Assembly: GCA_964353015.1 (NCBI GenBank)
Contig: CAYGUA010000011.1
Location: forward strand, 1-64,000
Source: JAMZMI01 sp964353015
GTDB taxonomy: Bacteria; Bacteroidota; Bacteroidia; Cytophagales; Cyclobacteriaceae
DNA length: 64,000 nt
Direction: 5' to 3'
Part shown: positions 56,570 to 64,000 of the stretch, piece by piece
Position numbering within the stretch: position 1 is the stretch's first letter
Layout: the number at the start of each line of letters is the position of its first letter
The notes under the pieces: model-generated
The model's database searches: none
What the model saw: the letters and a program-made list of their open reading frames with translations, nothing else
Told to the model about the DNA's origin: nothing
Position numbers and translations under genes: made by a program

Positions 56570-57604
56570 GTGAAATTACCCGATTCCATTTCCTTTATAT
56601 CAAGTCCGGCAGCAGGATTAAAACAAGCGTTAGAAAAAATCAATCCTGATAAAATTGCCTTTCTCGTAGATGAAAATACCCGATTGCATTGCTTGCCTCA
56701 TTTTAATCTGGATGAGCATGCCCAAATCATCGAGATCAAAAGTGGGGAGATAAATAAAAACCTCAACACTTGCTCTGAAATCTGGTCAGAACTGACAAAG
56801 TTTGGTTTTAGCAGAAAATCGCTTCTTGTAAATGTTGGTGGTGGTGTGATTGGAGATATGGGTGGATTTTGTGCAAGTACATACAAGCGCGGTATCAGAT
56901 TCATTAATTTTCCAACTACGCTACTCGCTATGGTTGACGCAAATATCGGCGGAAAACTGGGGATTGATTTTCAGGGATTCAAAAATCATATTGGCGTATT
57001 TCAGGATCCGGAGCAAGTGATGATTTATGATGGATTCTTAAGTACCCTACCAACTCGGGAGTTACGTTCTGGATTTGCGGAGGTAATCAAACACGGCCTT
57101 ATTCATGACAGATCCTATTGGGAAACCCTAAAATCCGGTGAATTTCCAAATTTTGATTGGCAGAAGATCGTGGAAGTTTCTGCTCAGATTAAACACAAAG
57201 TGGTAACGGAAGACCCCAAAGAATCGGGGTTAAGAAAAATTCTCAATTTTGGTCACACGTTAGGTCATGCAATCGAGACATGGTATCTCAACAATGGCAT
57301 CAGTTTGCTACATGGAGAAGCTATTGCTGTAGGAATGATTCTGGAAGGTCATCTTGCTATGCAGCAAGGAAACCTCATGGAAGCTGAGCTGGCAGAAATC
57401 ACCGGCTTCATTCAAAAAGTTTATGAAAAAATCAAGCTACCAGACTTTGAAGAGCTTGTTCCGTTGATGTTGCAGGACAAAAAGAATATAGGCAATGAAC
57501 TAAGCTTCTCATTGCTCAAGAGTATAGGGGACTGCTTATATGATCAGAAAGTGGACGAAAATATGATTCACGATGCGATGAATTTCTATTCTGGTCTTAA
57601 ATAA
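56570..57604 (+). CDS. aroB: 3-Dehydroquinate synthase
   Basis: 344 residues. It converts DAHP to 3-dehydroquinate, the second step of the shikimate pathway. NAD-binding GGGVIGDMGGF (90-100), PTTLLAMVDANIGGKLGID and the metal-binding GHTLGHAIE are present. The start is GTG at 56570; no ATG is suitably placed. Another shikimate gene (aroA) follows 247 nt later on the same strand, with a small minus-strand gene between. Confidence 0.95.
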   Translation: MKLPDSISFISSPAAGLKQALEKINPDKIAFLVDENTRLHCLPHFNLDEHAQIIEIKSGEINKNLNTCSEIWSELTKFGFSRKSLLVNVGGGVIGDMGGFCASTYKRGIRFINFPTTLLAMVDANIGGKLGIDFQGFKNHIGVFQDPEQVMIYDGFLSTLPTRELRSGFAEVIKHGLIHDRSYWETLKSGEFPNFDWQKIVEVSAQIKHKVVTEDPKESGLRKILNFGHTLGHAIETWYLNNGISLLHGEAIAVGMILEGHLAMQQGNLMEAELAEITGFIQKVYEKIKLPDFEELVPLMLQDKKNIGNELSFSLLKSIGDCLYDQKVDENMIHDAMNFYSGLK

Positions 57605-57758
57605 AAAGATCATCTTTTTCGTCAATATTAGTATCCACACTAGTTTTGGATGTTTTTGTTCTCATCTTCGCAGTTTTCTTCGGAGTTACAAAGAAGATAG
57701 TCAATAATCCCACTAATAAAGTGGCGATCAAAGATCCTAAGTTTCGGGTTTTGGTCAT
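57597..57758 (-). CDS. Small single-pass membrane protein (53 aa)
   Basis: A 53-codon minus-strand frame from ATG 57756-57758 to TAA 57597-57599. It starts MTKTRNLGS, then has one hydrophobic segment (LIATLLVGLLTIFFV) and a polar tail that is basic first (TPKKTAKMRTKTSK) and acidic at the end (DEKDD). Its 3' end overlaps the last 8 nt of aroB on the opposite strand. The signal-anchor-like layout favours a real small protein. Function is unknown. Confidence 0.55.
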   Translation of the reverse strand: MTKTRNLGSLIATLLVGLLTIFFVTPKKTAKMRTKTSKTSVDTNIDEKDDLFI

Positions 57759-57850
57759 TTTTAATGTTGTTTAAAAGTCTGAGCTATAGACACACAATAA
57801 ACGCAAACAGTCTATGTTCTGTTTGACGATATATCAAAATTATTTTAAAA

Positions 57851-59071
57851 GTGCATATTCAATTAAAGACATTCGACCAGCCGCTATCAGGTATCGTTCA
57901 ATTGACATCATCTAAAAGCGAAAGCAACAGGGCATTACTTATCAATGCGCTAAGTGGTGGGATTTTAAATCTTGATAATCTGTCTGCAGCACGTGATACA
58001 CAAACCATGATGCGGCTGCTGGGCGATAAGGCAAATCCTGTTTGGGATGTATTGGATGCCGGAACTACCATGCGTTTTAGCACCGCGTATCTTGCGACCA
58101 TGGGTGCTGGCCAGATCATCACAGGAACAGACAGAATGAAACAAAGACCGATTGGTCTTCTTGTTGATGCGCTTAGAAAGTTGGGTGCTGAAATTGAGTA
58201 TGTTGAAAAGGAAGGATATCCTCCGCTGAAAATCCAGAAAATATCCACACAAAAAATTACCCAACTAGATATTCCCGGCAATATCAGTAGTCAGTTTATC
58301 AGTGCTTTGCTGATGATTGGTCCCTCATTGCCAAACGGTATACAGATCAATCTCACTACTGAAGTTTTTAGCAGACCATATATAGAGATGACACTGGGAT
58401 TAATGAAGCGATTTGGGGTGGATTCTTATTGGATTGAAAATATGATTACTATTCCCCCTCAGAAATATACTGGTGGTGCATATACCATAGAAAGTGATTG
58501 GTCTGGAGCAAGTTATTGGTACTCTATGGCTGCACTCAATGCCAATGCAGATATCACTCTTGGAGGATTAAGAGCGGACAGTTTGCAGGGCGACCAGGAA
58601 ATATCGACCATCATGGAGAAACTTGGTGTATCGACCAATTACACTGAAAAAGGCGCACATCTCAAATCCAACGGAAGATTGGATGAATTAATAGAAATCA
58701 ATTTTAAAACTTGTCCTGATCTAGCTCAAACGGTAATGGTAACAGCTGCAGCCAAAGGCGCCACGCTGAAAATGACAGGACTTGAAAGCCTAAGGATCAA
58801 AGAAACAGATCGTATTGCCGCCATGGCAGCCGAACTTAAAAAAATCAATGGATCGCTAACAGAGCCCGAGACAGGATTGTGGGTAATGACTCCTGGGACT
58901 TTACCAGAAAGTATTGACGCAATTGAAACTTATGACGATCACCGCATGGCAATGGCCTTTGCTCCTTTGAATCAATTAAAACCATTAACGATTCTTGATC
59001 CTGAAGTCGTCAACAAATCTTATCCAGCCTTTTGGGATGATATGAAATCTATGGGGATGCAAATGGAGTGA
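57851..59071 (+). CDS. aroA: 3-Phosphoshikimate 1-carboxyvinyltransferase (EPSP synthase)
   Basis: 406 residues. It joins shikimate-3-phosphate and phosphoenolpyruvate. N-terminal LTSSKSESNRALL (K22), LDAGTTMRF, SSQFISALLMIGPSLPNG and the C-terminal YDDHRMAMAFAPL are characteristic. It starts with GTG at 57851. Slightly shorter than the E. coli enzyme (427), with the family core intact. The DUF2064 gene begins 46 nt downstream on the same strand. Confidence 0.95.
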   Translation: MHIQLKTFDQPLSGIVQLTSSKSESNRALLINALSGGILNLDNLSAARDTQTMMRLLGDKANPVWDVLDAGTTMRFSTAYLATMGAGQIITGTDRMKQRPIGLLVDALRKLGAEIEYVEKEGYPPLKIQKISTQKITQLDIPGNISSQFISALLMIGPSLPNGIQINLTTEVFSRPYIEMTLGLMKRFGVDSYWIENMITIPPQKYTGGAYTIESDWSGASYWYSMAALNANADITLGGLRADSLQGDQEISTIMEKLGVSTNYTEKGAHLKSNGRLDELIEINFKTCPDLAQTVMVTAAAKGATLKMTGLESLRIKETDRIAAMAAELKKINGSLTEPETGLWVMTPGTLPESIDAIETYDDHRMAMAFAPLNQLKPLTILDPEVVNKSYPAFWDDMKSMGMQME

Positions 59072-59117
59072 TATGTCGGTGGATTGACGAGACAATAAAG
59101 CGGTTTTTACCCAGAAA

Positions 59118-59816
59118 TTGCGTTTCTTTAATCTGGTGAAAGAAGCTTCTCAAAATACAGCCATTTTATTATTCAGCAGGTCGGCCAGATCTGAGGCGGA
59201 AGCGAAGATTTGGATGCCAAGTCAGGACAAACACACAAATGAAAATCTGGCCAAATCTTTAATCTCAAACACCAAAAAAGCCCTTTTCGCGTCAGGGTTA
59301 CCTGTTTACCACATCAATGAACAAAAGCAGATCGGAAGCACATTTGGAGAAAAAATAGCCAACGCCTTTGAAGCAGTATATAACCAGGGTCATGATTCAG
59401 TCATTTGTGTAGGAAATGATTGTATCAATCTGGCAGACGTAGACTGGCAAGAAATCCTCACTAGTTTAGTTAAGAACAGAAATGTAGTAGGGCCAGACTT
59501 TCGCAAGGGAGCTTATCTCATCGCCCTTAACAAAGAGGATTTTCACAAAAACACATTTGCCCATCTCAGCTGGCAAACTGATGATCTTTTTGATGATCTG
59601 ATCAATTACCTCTCAAATCCGACTATTCTCACGCAACTTCGGGATTTCAACGACAGTCGGGATTTATATCTTTTGAAAAAAGAAAGTGTCTGGCTCAAAC
59701 GACTTTTGCGCCAGCTGATCACCTTTGATTTCACTACCGATTTTGGTACTCATGGTGGATGGGGCAATGATCACAATTCACCATACGGTCGTCGCGGACC
59801 CCCCTCTATTTTTTAA
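59118..59816 (+). CDS. DUF2064 glycosyltransferase-like protein of arsenosugar cluster
   Basis: 232 residues. The DUF2064/CofC-like nucleotidyl/glycosyltransferase-A fold is suggested by AILLFSRSARSEAEAKIW, QIGSTFGEKIANAFEAVY, VICVGNDCINLADVDW (in place of the usual DxP loop) and VGPDFRKGAYLIAL. Homologues are annotated with radical-SAM gene sets that include arsenosugar synthesis. The start is TTG at 59118; no nearby ATG. It is followed 89 nt later by the AhpD-like gene, so it may be the first gene of this cluster. Its substrate is inferred only. Confidence 0.75.
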   Translation: MRFFNLVKEASQNTAILLFSRSARSEAEAKIWMPSQDKHTNENLAKSLISNTKKALFASGLPVYHINEQKQIGSTFGEKIANAFEAVYNQGHDSVICVGNDCINLADVDWQEILTSLVKNRNVVGPDFRKGAYLIALNKEDFHKNTFAHLSWQTDDLFDDLINYLSNPTILTQLRDFNDSRDLYLLKKESVWLKRLLRQLITFDFTTDFGTHGGWGNDHNSPYGRRGPPSIF

Positions 59817-59905
59817 AATCATCTTGTATTTTCTTAATTAAACTGGAGCAGATCTCGGACCTGCGTCAGCTATAATTTTTATTAAAAAAATCAATTCTCA
59901 TTACC

Positions 59906-60241
59906 ATGAAAGAGACCTATTACAACAGAGAAGATCTGAACAAATTCGGAAAAATATCAGAATGGCAAAAGGAGCTTGGTGACAAATTTTTTGATTATTA
60001 CGGAAGTGTATTTGCCGAAGGGGCATTAACTGCACGAGAAAAATCGTTGATTGCACTAGCTGTGGCGCACACCATCCAATGCCCATATTGCATCGATGCA
60101 TACACGTCAGATACCTTAAAAAAAGGTGTAGATGAAGAACAAATGATGGAAGCCATTCATGTAGCTGCAGCCATTCGAGGTGGTGCGTCGCTGGTACATG
60201 GCGTACAAATGATGAATCAGGTGAAAGAAAAAATGATGTGA
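59906..60241 (+). CDS. Arsenosugar-associated AhpD/carboxymuconolactone decarboxylase-like protein
   Basis: 111 residues. The AhpD-like core AREKSLIALAVAHTIQCPYCIDAYTSDTL holds a CxxC (C59, C62) and a nearby Glu, as in alkylhydroperoxidase D. The His that usually follows four residues after the second Cys is Tyr here. It is adjacent to arsS (1-nt gap), which supports a role as a peroxidase-like or redox helper. Some homologues in selenium-using organisms are selenoproteins; this one has an ordinary Cys. ATG 59906. Confidence 0.85.
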   Translation: MKETYYNREDLNKFGKISEWQKELGDKFFDYYGSVFAEGALTAREKSLIALAVAHTIQCPYCIDAYTSDTLKKGVDEEQMMEAIHVAAAIRGGASLVHGVQMMNQVKEKMM

Positions 60242-60242
60242 T

Positions 60243-61292
60243 ATGTCAGCAATCCAATCGCTAAACAAACAAAAACATAAATTATCTGCAACTGGCGCTC
60301 AGTTGGAAATTCTAAGCGATCATTCGGGAATTGGCATTGCTTCATTTCAGGAAAATCTTGAACAAATTGGTCTCTTCCCTTTGAGGCCAACAGGCATTGA
60401 CATTTTTCAGGTAAACCTTGGTAAAATGTGTAATCAAGTTTGCAAACATTGCCACGTAGATGCAGGACCTGATCGCAAGGAAATCATGACGCCTGAAATC
60501 ATGCAGCTTTGTTTGGATGCCCTACAAGTATCGGACATCAAAACAGTCGATCTTACCGGCGGTGCACCTGAGATGAATCCTGACTTTCGCTGGTTTGTGG
60601 AGCAGGTGTCGGCCATGGGAAAACAGATCATCGTGCGTTGTAATCTGACAATCATTCTTGCCAATCCGAAATATCATGATTTGCCCGAATTTTATAAAAA
60701 ACACAAAGTAAATGTAGTGTCATCTCTCCCCTATTTCACAGCGAGAAGAACGGATTCACAGCGTGGTGATGGGGTCTTTGATAAATCCATTCAAGCTTTG
60801 AAAATGCTAAATGCGGTTGGATATGGTTTAGGAGATTCAGATCTTAAACTTGATTTGGTTTACAATCCATCAGGCGCTTTTTTACCTGGAGATCAAACTG
60901 GATTGGAATCAGAATTCAAACAAAAACTGAAAAATGGGTATGATATTTCATTCAATAATCTGTTTGCGATAACCAATTTGCCTGTCAGCAGATTTTTAGA
61001 TTATCTCATTCAATCAGGCAATTACGAGGATTACATGATCGAGCTTGCCAATGCCTTCAATCCTATTGCAGCATCTGGAGTGATGTGCCGAAATACGATT
61101 AGTGTAGGTTGGGATGGCTACCTATATGATTGCGATTTTAATCAAATGCTTGAAATGAAAGTGGATGGGGAATCAAAACACATTGCCGATTTTAATGATA
61201 CATTTTTAAAAAACAGAAGCATACGTATCAATCAACATTGCTTTGGCTGTACTGCTGGTGCGGGATCAAGCTGTGGCGGAACAACAACCTAA
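60243..61292 (+). CDS. arsS: Radical SAM arsenosugar biosynthesis protein ArsS
   Basis: 349 residues. The radical-SAM cluster motif is CNQVCKHC (C63, C67, C70). The family joins a 5'-deoxyadenosyl group from SAM to dimethylarsinous acid, the key step to arsenosugars. The core ends with a Cys-rich tail (CFGCTAGAGSSCGGTTT), as in the radical SAM/Cys-rich family. It starts at ATG 60243, 1 nt after the preceding stop, and is followed by arsM. Confidence 0.9.
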   Translation: MSAIQSLNKQKHKLSATGAQLEILSDHSGIGIASFQENLEQIGLFPLRPTGIDIFQVNLGKMCNQVCKHCHVDAGPDRKEIMTPEIMQLCLDALQVSDIKTVDLTGGAPEMNPDFRWFVEQVSAMGKQIIVRCNLTIILANPKYHDLPEFYKKHKVNVVSSLPYFTARRTDSQRGDGVFDKSIQALKMLNAVGYGLGDSDLKLDLVYNPSGAFLPGDQTGLESEFKQKLKNGYDISFNNLFAITNLPVSRFLDYLIQSGNYEDYMIELANAFNPIAASGVMCRNTISVGWDGYLYDCDFNQMLEMKVDGESKHIADFNDTFLKNRSIRINQHCFGCTAGAGSSCGGTTT

Positions 61293-61311
61293 AGTTTGAA
61301 GCCTAAAGTTT
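61288..61311. repeat. 10-bp direct repeat at arsS-arsM junction
   Basis: CCTAAAGTTT occurs at 61288-61297 and 61302-61311 with a 4-nt spacer. The first copy covers the arsS stop codon. Could be a binding site or chance; the short length makes either possible. Confidence 0.3.
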
Positions 61312-61339
61312 AAAAAGGAAAGTTTTAACTCACTTGAAG

Positions 61340-62311
61340 ATGGAACAATATTTAGAAGTAACGAAAAACATATATAAGGATGCGGCGGAAACGCCGAATG
61401 TAGGATTGTGTTGTACGACCACTCCTGTCTGGGCTTTTCCAGGTTTGGAAATACCCAGAATCATGCAGCAAATGAACTATGGTTGTGGAAGTACCGTGAA
61501 TCCTCGGGATTTGATCAATAACCCAAAGATTCTGTATGTAGGAGTTGGTGGCGGCATGGAGTTGCTTCAGTTTGCCTATTTCAATAGAAATCAAAGTGGC
61601 GTAATTGGCGTTGATGTGGTGGATGAAATGCTTGAGGCTTCCAGAAAAAACTTCATTGAAGCCGAAAAACTCAACCCTTGGTTCAAATCAGATTTTGTAG
61701 ATCTCAGAAAAGGTGATGCACTTAATCTCCCTGTAGAAGACAATTCTATTGATGTTGCAGCGCAGAACTGCCTATTTAACATTTTCCATGAAGAAGATTT
61801 GAAAACTGCTTTGGAAGAAATGTATCGGGTATTGAAGCCTCATGGCAGATTGGTGCTTTCCGATCCTGTTTGTGAAGCGGAAATGCCTGAAGCTTTGAAA
61901 AATGATCCGAAATTGAGAGGCCTTTGCCTGAGTGGAGCATTGCCATTGAAAGATTATATCAAGATGATTACCGATATCGGATTTGGGACGGTTGAGATCA
62001 GAGCCAAACGTCCTTATAGGATTTTGGATTCGGCACATTATGATACCAATCAAAATCTATACATCGAGAGTGTAGAAGTCTGTGCAATCAAAGATCCTAT
62101 GCCCGCAGATGGACCGTGTGTATTCACCGGAAAAACAGCCATCTATTTTGGTGATCAGGAATATTTCGATGATCACAAGGGACATGTGTTGATGCCCAAT
62201 CAGCCATTGGCAGTATGTGATAAAACTGCGGGAAATTTAGCCGAACTAGGTCATGAAAATATTTTCATATCAGAGAGTACCTATTTTTATGATGGTGGTG
62301 GGTGTTGTTAA
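61340..62311 (+). CDS. arsM: Arsenite S-adenosylmethionine methyltransferase (ArsM, arsenosugar type)
   Basis: 323 residues. It methylates trivalent arsenic. The SAM-binding site ILYVGVGGGMELLQF is present, with Cys residues around it: GLCCTTTP (C24, C25), NYGCGS (C49) and a C-terminal GGGCC. The spacing of C49 and later Cys fits a metalloid-binding set, although I cannot confirm exactly which cysteines bind As. It is followed by a DUF418 gene starting 80 nt later. ATG 61340 is preferred over a TTG 6 nt upstream. Confidence 0.88.
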   Translation: MEQYLEVTKNIYKDAAETPNVGLCCTTTPVWAFPGLEIPRIMQQMNYGCGSTVNPRDLINNPKILYVGVGGGMELLQFAYFNRNQSGVIGVDVVDEMLEASRKNFIEAEKLNPWFKSDFVDLRKGDALNLPVEDNSIDVAAQNCLFNIFHEEDLKTALEEMYRVLKPHGRLVLSDPVCEAEMPEALKNDPKLRGLCLSGALPLKDYIKMITDIGFGTVEIRAKRPYRILDSAHYDTNQNLYIESVEVCAIKDPMPADGPCVFTGKTAIYFGDQEYFDDHKGHVLMPNQPLAVCDKTAGNLAELGHENIFISESTYFYDGGGCC

Positions 62312-62391
62312 GGAACTTTGTCCATTTTGAATATATAGAATTTGGTTGGTTAGATTTACTTATAAGAAACCTAACCAACCCAAATCATTAC

Positions 62392-63648
62392 ATGTCTACC
62401 ATTGCTGCTTCATCTTTAGCTCCGGTAACCACCGACAGCAGAATAGAATACTTGGATATTCTAAGAGGTATTTCGATTCTTTTTATTTTCACTGCCAATA
62501 TTCCATTCTTTTCAGGTTGGATTTTTATTGGAGAAGAAGGCCAACTTTCCATGTCTGGACGTCAGGTCAATGAACTAATAGAAATGTTCCTTTTGATTCT
62601 GGTCGACGGGAAATTCTATTCACTGTTTTCTATACTTTTCGGAATTGGTTTTGCGGTGCAGTATTTGAATGCACAAAAATCGAACAAGCCTTTCGCGGCT
62701 TTTTTTGTTAGGAGAATGTTCGGTTTACTCCTAATCGGATCTATACACTTATTTGGTTTATGGGTTGGTGATATTCTCACGCTCTATGCGCTTTTAGGCT
62801 TTTTGCTCATCGCTTTTCGCAAAACGACTGATAAAACACTTCTGACCACAGCGGTCGTTCTCATTCTGATGCCTGTAATACAGTGGATCATAATGAAATC
62901 AACAGGTTTCTTCTACCCCTATTTAATTTTTGGAAAATTTCAGGAAATCTGGGATGCCATGAATTTACCCAACCGGGATTGGAGTGGGAGTGGCCGAGTC
63001 GGTTTTGACCCTATGCACATGCTTACCATTACTTCCATCGGAGATTGGTTTCAGGTCAATTCAAAATGGCCCATGATTCGCTTAGCGATGATTCTGCTTG
63101 AAGGCCGTATGTTTAAAGTAATGGCACTTTTTATCATGGGTTTTTGGGTAGGAAAACAGATAACTTCTAATGACCTTCTACAAAATATTCCCTTTTTGAA
63201 AAAGGTAATGCTGGTGGGTTTTACATTCGGCATTCCAATGAATATACTTCGATATTATACAGAATCTCAGTCGGGAGATTTATGGGAATTTATGGGATAT
63301 TTTTCTTACGCTTTTGGAGTAATTCCGCTGGCTTGCGCTTATGCCGCGGCAATCGCTTTTTGGATTAGGAATAACACCAACAAACTGGCATGGTTTGCTC
63401 CCGTTGGCAGAATGGCCCTTACCAATTACCTCTCTCAAACTGTCATTTGCATTGTCATTTTTTATGGTTTCGGTTTCGGTCTGGCTGGTAAAGTTCCACT
63501 GTGGGGCGTCATGTTAATCTTGATTGGGATCTTTAGCATTCAAATGATTTTCAGCAAATTTTGGCTTTCGAAATTTAAATTTGGGCCGATGGAGTGGATA
63601 TGGAGGCAAATGACTTACGGAAAAATAATTTCACTTAGGAAATCTTAA
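62392..63648 (+). CDS. DUF418 family membrane protein
   Basis: 418 residues with about ten hydrophobic segments. The N-terminal RIEYLDILRGISILFIF, the central LVDGKFYSLFSILFGIGFA and the C-terminal GPMEWIWRQMTYG are typical of DUF418/YeiB-type proteins, of unknown role. The ATG at 62392 follows family N-termini; an upstream frame starting at 62302 adds unrelated residues and overlaps arsM. Confidence 0.88.
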   Translation: MSTIAASSLAPVTTDSRIEYLDILRGISILFIFTANIPFFSGWIFIGEEGQLSMSGRQVNELIEMFLLILVDGKFYSLFSILFGIGFAVQYLNAQKSNKPFAAFFVRRMFGLLLIGSIHLFGLWVGDILTLYALLGFLLIAFRKTTDKTLLTTAVVLILMPVIQWIIMKSTGFFYPYLIFGKFQEIWDAMNLPNRDWSGSGRVGFDPMHMLTITSIGDWFQVNSKWPMIRLAMILLEGRMFKVMALFIMGFWVGKQITSNDLLQNIPFLKKVMLVGFTFGIPMNILRYYTESQSGDLWEFMGYFSYAFGVIPLACAYAAAIAFWIRNNTNKLAWFAPVGRMALTNYLSQTVICIVIFYGFGFGLAGKVPLWGVMLILIGIFSIQMIFSKFWLSKFKFGPMEWIWRQMTYGKIISLRKS

Positions 63649-63652
63649 TAAA

Positions 63653-64000
63653 ATGAATCCTATGAAACCAGGTCAACAACTTCAAATAATTCTTGATGAG
63701 GTAGCGCCCTTATTGAAAAGGATTACTGACTCGGATGCCAAATTGCAGCCATCTGGGAAATGGTCCAAAATTCAAATTCTGGGCCATACAATAGATTCCG
63801 GTTTAAATAATATTGGAAGATTTATTCGGGCCCAGCAGACAGAAGATTTGCTTTTTCAGGGTTATGATCAGATATTTTGGGTAGATACTCAACAATGGCA
63901 AAAGCGTGATTGGAAGGAAGTTTTAACCTTGTTTCTATCCATCAATTCTCAGATTGCTTTTATGGCAGATCATATCCCAAAAGACATCTTGACCAAACCA
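63653..64000 (+). CDS. DinB-like superfamily protein, truncated at window end
   Basis: The first 116 codons of a gene that runs past the window. It starts at ATG 63653, 4 nt after the DUF418 stop. The pattern PSGKWSKIQILGHTIDSGLNN followed by a polar helical region resembles DinB/YfiT-like four-helix bundles, with a His (LGHTIDS) in the usual metal-ligand position. It may be co-transcribed with the DUF418 gene. Confidence 0.75.
   Translation, partial: MNPMKPGQQLQIILDEVAPLLKRITDSDAKLQPSGKWSKIQILGHTIDSGLNNIGRFIRAQQTEDLLFQGYDQIFWVDTQQWQKRDWKEVLTLFLSINSQIAFMADHIPKDILTKP

Overview
The window looks like a chromosomal segment of a marine or aquatic Bacteroidota bacterium, most likely order Cytophagales. 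The evidence is type IX secretion (T9SS) sorting domains of both type A and type B, a PorP/SprF-like outer-membrane protein, DUF5777 and RDD proteins, LytTR signalling, AT-rich intergenic DNA with weak Shine-Dalgarno sites, and one candidate Bacteroidetes-type promoter (TTG, 20-nt gap, TCACTTTG). I see no prophage, insertion sequence, integrase or CRISPR array. Most genes are housekeeping, with large secreted accessory proteins between them.

Layout. 0.2-8.4 kb: membrane-anchored LuxR-type regulator, polyprenyl diphosphate synthase, PhzF-like isomerase, an overlapping acyltransferase/gpsA pair for phospholipid synthesis, a Ste24-like M48 protease and a transglutaminase-like protein. 8.5-17.7 kb: a T9SS locus with a PorP/SprF-like protein divergent from a tight four-gene run holding a 1423-aa type-B cargo and a 931-aa type-A cargo. 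17.7-25.6 kb: a 51-aa membrane protein, Sua5/TsaC, pgk, a front-end desaturase, two tRNA-Leu genes (CAA, GAG), a two-domain secreted protein, RDD and UPF0114 membrane proteins and an M42 aminopeptidase. 25.7-27.9 kb: egtD and egtB (ergothioneine). 28.0-30.0 kb: LytTR regulator, a receiver-kinase hybrid and a 63-aa membrane protein. 30.2-44.5 kb: barrel/cytochrome c pair, delta-9-type desaturase, ECF sigma factor, truC, single-domain receiver, murI, two GNATs, hybrid kinase, di-heme peroxidase, two barrels, thioredoxin and small unknowns. 44.7-53.4 kb: a 2505-aa type-A T9SS cargo with ten copies of an 81-aa module, preceded by a beta-helix-like secreted protein. 53.5-59.1 kb: lysS, proline dehydrogenase, aroB, a 53-aa membrane protein and aroA. 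59.1-62.3 kb: an arsenosugar gene set (DUF2064 transferase, AhpD-like protein, radical SAM ArsS, ArsM). 62.4-64 kb: DUF418 membrane protein and a DinB-like gene cut by the window end.

Functional links. GpsA makes glycerol-3-phosphate and the overlapping acyltransferase can use it, while two desaturases adjust the acyl chains. EgtB and EgtD together make the sulfoxide intermediate of ergothioneine. ArsM and ArsS act in sequence on arsenic. PorP/SprF-like proteins are typical partners of type-B cargo such as the one encoded next to it.

Start codons were adjusted where an in-frame ATG fits the protein family better. Several genes have no usable ATG and seem to start at TTG or GTG. The strongest candidate for something undescribed is the 2505-aa protein: its ten modules fall into three classes (A, B, C) arranged in a higher-order repeat of about 470 residues.
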